The notes beneath the pieces were generated by a model. That model did no database searches, was not told the DNA's origin, and saw nothing but the letters and a program-made list of their open reading frames with translations. The position numbers and the translations under genes are program-made. A stretch of 64,000 nucleotides of DNA from CAWABB01 sp963701735 (GTDB taxonomy: Bacteria > Bacteroidota > Ignavibacteria > UBA10030 > UBA6906): contig CAVPBI010000026.1 of assembly GCA_963701735.1 (NCBI GenBank), forward strand, positions 496,001 to 560,000, in the 5' to 3' direction. How positions within the stretch are numbered: the stretch's first letter is position 1; every line of letters begins with the position of its first letter. Positions 28,953 through 36,364 of this stretch are shown here, piece after piece.

Positions 28953-29754
28953 ATGGCGAAAGAGCCCGTAACGGCCGAGATGGGGTTCTTCGATCACCTC
29001 GAGGAGCTGCGGTGGCGCATCATCAAGGCGCTGATCGGGGTCGTCCTCGGCATGATCATCTGCTGGATCTTCATCGATCCGCTCGTCAACGAGTTCCTGC
29101 TCCGGCCCATCGTTGAAATCAACCGGAACCTCGCGCCCGGCCAGCAGCCGATCAAGCTGCAAAACCTCAAGCCGTTCGGTCAGGTCTTCCTGTATATGGA
29201 AGTGGCGATCGCCGGCGGCGTCATCCTGAGCATCCCCAACCTGCTGTATCAGCTCTGGGCGTTTATCGCACCCGGGCTGCTCCCGCAGCGAACGGCGGTA
29301 CATCCGCGCGATCGTCGCATTCTCCTCGATCTGTTTCCTGACGGGCATCGCCTTCGCGTACTTCGTCATCATCCCGTCGGCAATGACCTTTTTCGCCAGC
29401 TTCGGCACGGCGGAGATCGAGAACAATCTCGCGATCAGCGAGTACATGAGCTTCATCATCAGCATCATGCTGGCGGCCGGAGTGGTGTTCGAGCTCCCGA
29501 TGGTCTCCTGGTTCCTCTCCCGCCTCGGCATCCTCACCCCCGCGTTCATGCGGAAATACCGCAGGCATGCCATCGTGATCATCTTCATCCTCGCCGCGGT
29601 CCTCACGCCCGGCACGGACCCGGTCAGCCAGATTCTCCTGGGCATCCCGCTGATGGTCCTGTACGAAATCAGCATCTGGGTCTCCGCAGGGGCCGCACGC
29701 GCAAGACAGAAGTCGGAGCTGGCAAAGGCGGCGTCGGAAGAGGCGGGCCCATGA
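28953..29754 (+). CDS. tatC: Sec-independent protein translocase subunit TatC (one frameshift)
   Basis: Two frames make one TatC of about 266 residues. The first has MGFFDHLEELRWRIIKALI, the classic TatC start, and continues through LYQLWAFIAPGLLP. A one-base shift at about 29281-29291 moves the protein into the frame with RRYIRAIVAFSSICFLTGIA, FELPMVSWFLSRLGILTP and FILAAVLTPGTDPVSQ. Six membrane helices can be placed. TatC recognises twin-arginine signals. The Rieske protein at 38.9 kb has such a signal. TatA/B genes are not in the window. Its TGA overlaps the ATG of the polyprenyl synthase gene. The upstream frame by chance runs on in frame into that synthase, which should not be read as a fusion. 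Confidence 0.85.
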
Positions 29755-30743
29755 GAGAAGCGGGAACGGTCGCGGACCTGAAAGATATCACCCGCCCGGT
29801 GCAGCACCACCTGGAGCGGTTCGAGGGGGTGTTCCGCGAAGCGATGCGCTCCAAAGTCCCGCTTGTGGATCTGGTGATCCGGTACATCGTCCGCCAGAAA
29901 GGAAAGCGCGTCCGCCCGCTGCTCGTCATGCTCACCGCCGACGTCTGCGGGGGGGTGAACGAGCGGACGTTCCGCGGGGCGACACTGGTGGAGATCCTGC
30001 ACACCGCGACGCTCGTGCACGACGACGTGGTGGACGAAGCGGACACGCGGCGCGGGCTCGCATCCATCAACGCGGTCTGGAAGAACAAGATCGCCGTCCT
30101 GATGGGCGACTATCTGCTCGCCCGCGGGCTGCTGCTGTCGCTCGAGAACAACGACGTGGGGTTCCTCCGGATCACATCCTCCTCCGTCCGCCGGATGAGC
30201 GAGGGGGAGATCCACCAGATCCAGAAGAGCAGGAAGCTGAACATCGACGAGGAGAGCTATCTCCGGATCATCGGCGACAAGACCGCATCACTGCTGTCGA
30301 CCTGCTGCGAAATCGGAGCGACGAGCGCGACGGACGACCCGGACAAGGCGCGGCGCATGCGCGAGTACGGGGAGAACGTGGGAATGGCGTTTCAGATCCG
30401 CGACGACCTGCTGGACTACATCGGCCGTGCGAGCATCACAGGAAAGCCGGTGGGACTTGACGTCAGCGAGCGGAAGCTCACGCTCCCGCTCATCCATGCC
30501 CTTCGGGAGGCGTCGGCGCGCGACCGGGGGGATATGCTCGGCATGATCAAGAAGGGCGGGAAGAAAATGGACGTGCGGCGCGTGCTGGAATTTGTCCGGG
30601 CCCACGGAGGTCTCGACTACGCAGCCGGGCGCGCGCGCATCTATGCGGGCCTTGCCACGGAGTGCCTCACTCCGTTCCCTCCAAGCCCGGCCCGCGAGTC
30701 CCTCGAGACCTTTGCGCAGTTCGTGGTGGAGCGAAACCGCTAG
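29751..30743 (+). CDS. Trans-isoprenyl diphosphate synthase (polyprenyl synthetase family)
   Basis: The enzyme has 330 residues and all-helical fold motifs. The first Asp-rich motif is in TLVHDDVVDEADTRRG (about residue 85) and the second in FQIRDDLLDYIG (about 210). KGKRVRPLLVM precedes the first. The length and the residues before the first Asp motif fit medium- or long-chain synthases that make the octaprenyl-type tail of quinones or similar. Product length cannot be read with confidence. The start overlaps the tatC stop (ATGA). Its TAG stop shares the palindrome CTAG (30740-30743) with the stop of the convergent UspA gene. Confidence 0.9.
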   Translation: MREAGTVADLKDITRPVQHHLERFEGVFREAMRSKVPLVDLVIRYIVRQKGKRVRPLLVMLTADVCGGVNERTFRGATLVEILHTATLVHDDVVDEADTRRGLASINAVWKNKIAVLMGDYLLARGLLLSLENNDVGFLRITSSSVRRMSEGEIHQIQKSRKLNIDEESYLRIIGDKTASLLSTCCEIGATSATDDPDKARRMREYGENVGMAFQIRDDLLDYIGRASITGKPVGLDVSERKLTLPLIHALREASARDRGDMLGMIKKGGKKMDVRRVLEFVRAHGGLDYAAGRARIYAGLATECLTPFPPSPARESLETFAQFVVERNR

Positions 30744-31297
30744 CCCTCAGGCGTCGGCCTGACGGTCAGCACCGGGCAGTGCGCCTTCCGGACGATCCGC
30801 TCGGCTGTGCTCCCGAACAGCATGTGCTCCACGCCGCTGTGCCCGTGCGTGGCAACGACGATCAGGTCAACGCCCCTCTCTTCCGCCTCGGCCAGGATTT
30901 CCTTCGAGGGCGTGCCGGTCCGGACCGTCGATGACGCCGGGACGCGATCCCCGATCTCCTTCTCGATCAGCTCCGCAAGCTCCTCCGCCCCCTTCTGCCG
31001 CAATTCATCCTCCACACCTGGCAGCACCACCTGTCCGAATCCCAGATCCGCGGGATACACGGTCGGCTCCACGACATAGATCAGGCGGAGCGAGGCCCCC
31101 GACTGGGCCGCGAGCGGCACGGCGTACTTGAGGGCCTTCTTGGAGTGGACAGAGAAGTCGATGGGGACAAGAATCGATTTGATGGCCAGCGACTGGATGG
31201 CCCGCTGAGCCTTGGCCTTCCCGGGTTCCGGCCGTTGGCGAGCTGGTTTCGGCGCACTGCGCTGCGCCGCCTGACCCGGACGCGTTCGCTTTTTCAT
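30740..31297 (-). CDS. Universal stress protein (UspA family) with basic N-terminal extension
   Basis: The protein has 185 residues. The first ~38 are Lys/Arg/Pro/Ala-rich and disordered-looking, unusual for the family. The Usp domain follows, with SILVPIDFSVHSKKALKYAV and VVATHGHSGVEHMLFGSTAE. The latter is the G-2x-G-9x-G(S/T) ATP-binding signature, so it probably binds ATP. The ribosome site GGGAGGG lies upstream. The gene converges with the polyprenyl synthase and shares its stop tetranucleotide. Confidence 0.9.
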   Translation of the reverse strand: MKKRTRPGQAAQRSAPKPARQRPEPGKAKAQRAIQSLAIKSILVPIDFSVHSKKALKYAVPLAAQSGASLRLIYVVEPTVYPADLGFGQVVLPGVEDELRQKGAEELAELIEKEIGDRVPASSTVRTGTPSKEILAEAEERGVDLIVVATHGHSGVEHMLFGSTAERIVRKAHCPVLTVRPTPEG

Positions 31298-31342
31298 GGA
31301 TGCACCCTCCCTCTAGAGAAGTGATTTCCGCTGGCAGAGGTC

Positions 31343-31360
31343 CTCCCCGTGGCCGGGGAG
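31343..31360 (-). terminator. Possible terminator hairpin after ilvE
   Basis: CTCCCCG (31343-31349) and CGGGGAG (31354-31360) form a 7-bp GC stem with a four-base loop, about 18 bases past the ilvE stop. No T-run follows, so this is a weak call. Confidence 0.25.
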
Positions 31361-31377
31361 CACCAGGTGCGGAACCC

Positions 31378-32295
31378 TCAGATCCAGCGAAGCCAGCCCC
31401 GCGTGTCCTCTCCCCCCCTCACGACATCAAAGAACGCTTTCTGAAGCGACCGGGTCACCGGACCTGGCTTCCCGTCGCCGACCGGCAAGCGGTCCACACT
31501 CTTCACGGGCGTGACCTCCACGGCCGTGCCGGTGAAGAAGATCTCGTCTGCTACATACAACATCTCCCGGGGGACATTCATTTCCACAAGCTCGTAACCG
31601 GCTTCCCTGGCGAGCTGTATGATGGAGTGCCGCGTGATGCCCGGAAGGAGCGACGACGAGAGCGCGGGCGTGTAGATTACGCCGTCCTTGATGATGAAGA
31701 TGTTCTCGCCGCTCCCTTCGCTGACGTACCCGTTCACGTCCAGCGCGATCGCCTCCCCGAACCCGGCCTCGAGCGCCTCGATCTTCATCATCCCCGACAG
31801 CACGTAGTTCCCCCCTGCCTTTGCCATTGCGGGAAGCGTGTTCGGTGCCGGCCGGTTCCAGGTGGAGATACACACGTCGATGCCGTCCGTCAGGGCATTC
31901 TGTCCGAGATACACCCCCCACTCCCAGACAGCGATGGCGACGTCCACCGGGCAGCCGAGCGGATTCAAACCCACTTCGCCGTACCCGCGGTACACGACCG
32001 GGCGGATGTAGCAGGCCTTGAGATTGTTGGCGTGGACCGTGGCGACGACGGCCTCTTCCAGCTGCTGCTGCGTGTAGGGGATCTCCGTCCTGTAGATCTT
32101 CGCCGATTCGACGAGACGCCGCATGTGCCGGTCCAGCCGAAAGATGGCGGACCCCTTCGCGGTTGCGTAGCACCGGATGCCTTCGTACCAGCTCGATCCG
32201 TAGTGAACGACGTGGGACATGACGTGAATCCTGGCATCATCCCAGTTCACCAGGGTTCCGTTCATCCAGATCTTGTCGGTTTTCTTGACGGGCAT
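31378..32295 (-). CDS. ilvE: Branched-chain amino acid aminotransferase
   Basis: The enzyme has 305 residues and is of class IV PLP fold. Landmarks are KIWMNGTLVNWDDARIHVMS near the start, YGSSWYEGIRCYAT, YIRPVVYRGYGEVGLNP, and the PLP lysine in MAKAGGNYVLSGMMKIEA (about residue 160). EGSGENIFIIKDG and LPGITRHSIIQLA with TGTAVEVTPV follow. It transfers the amino group to and from Leu, Ile and Val. It is the last gene of the minus-strand group that begins with the serine palmitoyltransferase, 31 bases after the GNAT gene. Branched-chain keto acids feed iso-fatty acids, which are common in FCB sphingolipids. That link is inference. Confidence 0.93.
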   Translation of the reverse strand: MPVKKTDKIWMNGTLVNWDDARIHVMSHVVHYGSSWYEGIRCYATAKGSAIFRLDRHMRRLVESAKIYRTEIPYTQQQLEEAVVATVHANNLKACYIRPVVYRGYGEVGLNPLGCPVDVAIAVWEWGVYLGQNALTDGIDVCISTWNRPAPNTLPAMAKAGGNYVLSGMMKIEALEAGFGEAIALDVNGYVSEGSGENIFIIKDGVIYTPALSSSLLPGITRHSIIQLAREAGYELVEMNVPREMLYVADEIFFTGTAVEVTPVKSVDRLPVGDGKPGPVTRSLQKAFFDVVRGGEDTRGWLRWI

Positions 32296-32326
32296 GGTAC
32301 GGGGCTTCCTCGAGATGGCAGATCGA

Positions 32327-33448
32327 TCAGGCCAACGCTTTCTGGTACAGGCGATATCGTTTCGTAAGCACCCCGTTCATCAGTTGTGCGCCCCGGTTCA
32401 TCATCACGTTGTCTTCCAGGACCCAGCTCGCTTCACCGATGGGATACCCCTTCTCGACGCATCGCACGCCGGTTTCGTAGAAGAGCAGCCCCCCGATGCC
32501 GGAGTTCAGATACTCGGGAATCACACCCAGGATCACGATACGCACCTTGTCGATCCGCTTCTTCTGGAAGAGCAGACGGAGCGCCCCGGGAATCAGCCGG
32601 CCCTTCCTGTTCTTGATAAGCACCTGGTTGATGTCCGGAAGCGTCATGCCGAAGCCCACAGGCTTCCCCTTGACCTCCGCGATGATCACGACGTCAGGGT
32701 CGACGATGGCCTTCAGGTCCCCGGCTGCGTAGTTGAACTCATCCTCCGTCATCGGGACTTCGCCCCAGTTCCGCTCCCATCCGCGCGAGTACAGGTCTCT
32801 GATGGTCCGGACTTCGTTCTTGAAATTCTTCATGTCCAGCGTGCGGACGACAAGCCCTTCCCGATCGCGCACGATCTTGGCGACCCGCTTCAGCTTGTCG
32901 GTGAACACCGTCTTGCTGCTCACTTCATAGGCGTACAGGTCCTTGACCTTCTGGAGCCCGTACCCTTCGATCAGCCCGGCGTAGTACGGGGGGTTGTAGG
33001 GCATCATGACCATGGGCGTGCGGTCGAATCCCTCGACCAGAAGCCCATACTCGTCGTTGACGGAGGGGTTTGCCGGACCGCGCATCGCCGTCACGCCCTG
33101 CGTCTTCAGCCACGCGGCCGCCGCGTCGAACAGCGCGTCAGCGACCGGCTGTTCGTTCACGCATTCGAAGAACCCGAAGAACCCGATGTTCTCCTTGTGC
33201 TCGCGGTTATGATTGTCGTTGACGATGGCGCCGATGCGGCCGACGACCTTACCCTCCCGCTCGGCGAGAAAGAGCTCCATCCGCGCGTGCTTGTAGAAAG
33301 GGTTCTTCCGGCGGTTGATGAGCTTCTTCCGGTCCATGATGAGCGGAGGCACCCAGTGTGGGTTCCCTTCGTAGAATAGCCACTGGGCCTTGATGAAGCG
33401 GAGTTCGTCCGCAGCTGAAGTGACCGGTCGGATGGTGAGGATGCTCAT
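32327..33448 (-). CDS. GNAT-superfamily acyltransferase, candidate bacterial ceramide synthase
   Basis: The protein has 373 residues. It begins MSILTIRPVTSAADELRFIK, followed by WLFYEGNPHWVPPLIMDRKK. The N-terminal half has the GNAT-like KVVGRIGAIVNDNHN and GFFGFFECVNE. The C-terminal half has IIAEVKGKPVGFGMTLPDIN and RIVILGVIPEYLNSGIGGLL, the acyl-CoA-binding A motif. This is the YghO-like double-GNAT group. In Caulobacter a protein of this superfamily, encoded near spt, acylates the sphingoid base (bCerS). Here it lies directly downstream of a serine palmitoyltransferase gene and opposite a matching reductase. That context is the main reason for the call. Otherwise it would be described only as a GNAT protein. 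Confidence 0.65.
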   Translation of the reverse strand: MSILTIRPVTSAADELRFIKAQWLFYEGNPHWVPPLIMDRKKLINRRKNPFYKHARMELFLAEREGKVVGRIGAIVNDNHNREHKENIGFFGFFECVNEQPVADALFDAAAAWLKTQGVTAMRGPANPSVNDEYGLLVEGFDRTPMVMMPYNPPYYAGLIEGYGLQKVKDLYAYEVSSKTVFTDKLKRVAKIVRDREGLVVRTLDMKNFKNEVRTIRDLYSRGWERNWGEVPMTEDEFNYAAGDLKAIVDPDVVIIAEVKGKPVGFGMTLPDINQVLIKNRKGRLIPGALRLLFQKKRIDKVRIVILGVIPEYLNSGIGGLLFYETGVRCVEKGYPIGEASWVLEDNVMMNRGAQLMNGVLTKRYRLYQKALA

Positions 33449-33561
33449 GAGGAGAGCTGCCCTTCCGTTGTCAGGGGAGTCGACGCCCCGGCCCGAGGGC
33501 CCGGAGCTGTGTGTGGGGAGTGCCGGGGAGCCCGGCGGAGTCGAATGTCGTTCAGCCGATG

Positions 33562-34825
33562 CTACGAAATGATGCCGAGCCGCTTTCCGACGGTCTCAAA
33601 AACCTCGAGGATCTTGTCGAGATGATGGTCCTCGTGCGTGGCCATGTAGCTGGTCCGGAGCATGGCCATTCCCGGAGGCACACCCGGGACTGACGAACGC
33701 ATTCACGAACACGCCTGCGTCAAACACCTGACGCCAGAACACGAAGGTCTTGACGTCCTCGCCGATGATGACGGGGACGATGGCGGTCGGTTCCTCGATG
33801 ACGTTGAATCCCAGCGCCTTGAATCCCTTGCGCATCTTGTCGGCGTTGGCGATCAGCTTGTGCATGCGCTCCGGCTCCTTCTCCATGATCGCAAGCGCGG
33901 CGAGCGCGGCAGCCACCGCGCGGGCGTCGGGCTGGCGCTGAAGATCAGGGCAGGCGCGTGATGCTTGATGTAGTTGATCACCGCCGTGTCGCCGACCACG
34001 AAGCCGCCGAGCGAGGAGAACGTCTTGCTGAACGTCCCCATGGTCATGTCGACCTCTTTCTCGAGGCCGTAATGGCTCGCCGTCCCGCGTCCCCCCTTTC
34101 CAATGACGCCGGTCGAATGAGCGTCGTCGATGAGGATCCTTGCGTTGTGCTTGCGCGCGCTCTCGACGAGCTTCGGAAGGTTCACGATCATGCCGGTGGT
34201 GCTGAAGACGCCGTCCGACACGATCAACTTCGCCGCCTCGGCGGGGAGCTTTGTGAGGACCCTCTCGAGGTCCTCCATGTCGTTATGCTTGTACCGGACG
34301 AAGTCCGCGAACGCACCCTTCGCCATGAGGTTGCCGGCCACGATGCAGGCGTGGTTGTCGCGGTCAGAAACGACGTAGTCGCCCTTCTGCACGAGCGTGG
34401 GGATGATCCCCTGTGCCGTCTGATATCCTGTGCTGAAGAGGAGGCACGCCTCGCGCCCGAAGAACCCCGCGAGACGGGATTCCAGCTCGATGTGCAGATC
34501 CAGCGTCCCTGTCAGGTACCGGGAGCCAGAGCAGCCCGTCCCGTACTTCTTGATCGCCTGGACCGCTGCTTCCTTGACCCTCGGATCCGCCGTGAGCCCG
34601 AGATAGTTGTTCGAGCCCGCCATGATGATCTTCCGACCCTCGATCGTCACCACAGGGCCTTCGTTCTCCTCGATCGGCCGGAAGTAGGGGTAGAACCCCT
34701 GAGCCTTGATTTCATCGGCGCGCGTGAACGACCCGGCACTTCTGGAACAGGTCGACGGGGGCTTTCTTGGTGGCTGGCTTGGAATGGGATGAAGCGTGCG
34801 AATGGGCGGAGCTGTCGGCGGACAT
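33562..34825 (-). CDS. spt: Serine palmitoyltransferase-like alpha-oxoamine synthase (three frameshifts)
   Basis: Four frame pieces give about 420 residues. ATG 34825 opens MSADSSAHSHASSHSKPATK. After a shift near 34735 comes RSFTRADEIKAQGFYPYFRP, then MAGSNNYLGLTADPRVKEAA and GTGCSGSRYLTGTLDLHIEL. The PLP Asp/His region is ILIDDAHSTGVIG and the PLP lysine lies in GTFSKTFSSLGGF. A second shift near 33920 leads to AALAALAIMEKEPERMHKL, and a third near 33686 to GMAMLRTSYMATHEDHHLDK. The YPYFRPIE-type N-terminus and LDLHIELE favour serine palmitoyltransferase over BioF or Kbl, but family members are alike and only a tree would settle it. The enzyme condenses serine with acyl-CoA to 3-ketosphinganine. 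Confidence 0.78.
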
Positions 34826-34867
34826 GGTTCTCTCGGAGTCGGGTAAAATGCCCGCGAAGCGGCGGGT

Positions 34868-34896
34868 TTGTAATAGTGAAGCGAATTTAATATAGT
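34868..34896 (+). promoter_or_regulatory. Promoter of the NAD-dependent epimerase/reductase gene
   Basis: TTGTAA (34868-34873) and TATAGT (34891-34896) are separated by 17 bases. The start codon lies 31 bases further on. The -10 box overlaps that of the opposing promoter at 34889-34917. Confidence 0.55.
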
Positions 34897-34917
34897 TTAG
34901 ACCGTCCATAAAGTCAA
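34889..34917 (-). promoter_or_regulatory. Promoter of the serine palmitoyltransferase gene
   Basis: On the minus strand TTGACT (34917-34912) and TATATT (34894-34889) are separated by exactly 17 bases, the same boxes as before the initiator tRNA. The spt start lies about 64 bases downstream. It overlaps the plus-strand promoter, so the two transcription units compete for or share control. Confidence 0.65.
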
Positions 34918-34927
34918 CGAAGAGACC

Positions 34928-35908
34928 ATGACATCACTCGTCACAGGGGCAACGGGCTTCATTGGAAGCCATCTTGTCGAGCTTCTTCTCTCCAAAGGGC
35001 ACACTGTTCGCGTCCTTCTTCGAAAAACCAGCTCGCTTGAGTGGCTCAAAGGGCTTCCAATCGACATGTTTTACGGCGATCTGTTTGACATGCAAGCGAT
35101 GGAAAAGGCCGCTAGCGGGGTGGATTACATCTATCACTCGGCGGGACTGACGAAGGCGAAGACGCCGGAGGAGTATTATAGAGCGAATCAGGAAGGGACC
35201 AGAAACCTGCTGAATGCAGCGCTTTCGAAGGCGCCGCAGATTCGCCGGTTCGTGCACATCAGCAGCCAGGCTGCAGCCGGGCCCAGCCCGACCTCCGCAC
35301 CCATCAACGAGGGTTTCCCTCCCCATCCGCTTACGACATACGGGAAGAGCAAGCGCAAGGCGGAGGAAGAGGTTCTTGCAGTGGCCTCTCGGTTGCCGGT
35401 CACGATCTGCAGGCCGCCTGCGGTATATGGGCCGAGGGACAAGGATGTCTTTGAGTTCTTCAACACGTACAAGAAGGGCCTTCAGCCGATTGTCGGATTC
35501 TCTGAGAAATACGTCAGTCTTGTGCACGTGACCGATCTCGTGCGCGGGTTCGTCCTGGCGGGAGAGAGTGACAAAGCCAGGGGTCAAATCTACTTCATTT
35601 CCAGTGACCGGGCATACGGCTGGAAAGAGGTAGGCGAGGCGACAAGGGCGGCGATGGGCAAAGGGGCGATCCGCGTGCGCATTCCTGAGCCTCTGGTGTA
35701 CGTGATTTCGGCGTTTGCGGAGATCGGCGCGAAATTCAGTCCGAAACCCGCGTTGATCAATCTGGAGAAGGCGAAGGACATGGTGCAGGATTACTGGACA
35801 TGCGATTCATCGAAGGCGTTGAGGGATTTCGGATACAAGCAGGAGATTTCGCTCGAGGAAGGGATTCGCGGGACGGTGGAGTGGTACAAGAAACATGGGT
35901 GGTTGTAG
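34928..35908 (+). CDS. NAD-dependent epimerase/dehydratase (extended SDR), candidate ketosphinganine/ceramide reductase
   Basis: The protein has 326 residues. Its Rossmann motif is SLVTGATGFIGSHLVELLLS at the N-terminus, with the catalytic YGKSK (about residue 138) and a Ser in VHISSQAAAGPSP. The substrate domain ends ISLEEGIRGTVEWYKKHGWL. Extended SDRs act on many sugar nucleotides and lipids. Here the gene shares a divergent promoter region with spt, and in Caulobacter a protein of this family (CerR) reduces the 3-keto group in ceramide synthesis. The function is inferred from this context. A general sugar-nucleotide role is the alternative. Confidence 0.7.
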   Translation: MTSLVTGATGFIGSHLVELLLSKGHTVRVLLRKTSSLEWLKGLPIDMFYGDLFDMQAMEKAASGVDYIYHSAGLTKAKTPEEYYRANQEGTRNLLNAALSKAPQIRRFVHISSQAAAGPSPTSAPINEGFPPHPLTTYGKSKRKAEEEVLAVASRLPVTICRPPAVYGPRDKDVFEFFNTYKKGLQPIVGFSEKYVSLVHVTDLVRGFVLAGESDKARGQIYFISSDRAYGWKEVGEATRAAMGKGAIRVRIPEPLVYVISAFAEIGAKFSPKPALINLEKAKDMVQDYWTCDSSKALRDFGYKQEISLEEGIRGTVEWYKKHGWL

Positions 35909-35957
35909 AACAACGCACACGCCCGCATGGATCGCTGCGTTGCCAGGGTGACCCGAT

Positions 35958-35986
35958 TTGACTTTGATAGGCGGGAGACGTATATT
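35958..35986 (+). promoter_or_regulatory. Promoter of the initiator tRNA gene
   Basis: TTGACT (35958-35963) and TATATT (35981-35986) are separated by exactly 17 bases, and the tRNA begins 16 bases after the -10 box. It is the clearest sigma70 promoter in the window. Confidence 0.75.
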
Positions 35987-36001
35987 GTAATGCTGTGACA
36001 C

Positions 36002-36074
<73 letters not shown>

Positions 36075-36080
36075 CTCGAT

Positions 36081-36113
36081 AACCCTGCAACTTCCGTTGC
36101 AGGGTTTGTTTTT
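36081..36113 (+). terminator. Intrinsic terminator 1 after tRNA-fMet
   Basis: AACCCTGCAAC (36081-36091) and GTTGCAGGGTT (36096-36106) form a perfect 11-bp stem with a TTCC loop, followed by TGTTTTT. Confidence 0.9.
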
Positions 36114-36143
36114 GAGGGGTGGCGTTCCACCCCGTGATTCGCT

Positions 36144-36176
36144 AAACCTGCAACTCCGGTTGCGGGTTTTCTTTTT
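36144..36176 (+). terminator. Intrinsic terminator 2 after tRNA-fMet
   Basis: AAACCTGCAAC (36144-36154) and GTTGCGGGTTT (36159-36169) pair with one T-G wobble around a TCCG loop and are followed by a T-rich tail. It is nearly a copy of the first terminator, 63 bases on, so the two probably arose by duplication. Confidence 0.85.
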
Positions 36177-36364
36177 CTGGTGAAAAGCTCCTCCAGCTCG
36201 GCACTAACTGCCGGAACCCTCCGCACGGCAATCTGAATGACCCTGTTGTCCCTCTTCATAATGCTATCCCGCCCAAGAATCCTACCGTCATGAGCCATCG
36301 ATATGCTGTCGGCGGATGGACTTTCGACGAGGCACAGGGCAGCACCGCGATCTTGCGGATTCGG
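36177..36364. other. Short region without a supported gene
   Basis: Between the second terminator and the stop of the octaheme cytochrome gene there is no recognisable gene. An 80-codon minus-strand frame (36056-36298) crosses both terminators and is rejected. Confidence 0.5.

Noticed and set aside
28953..30743. Apparent fusion of TatC with polyprenyl synthase
   Set aside because: The frame coincides only because of the one-base shift in tatC. The true tatC end lies in another frame and stops at 29754, and the synthase has its own ATG at 29751.
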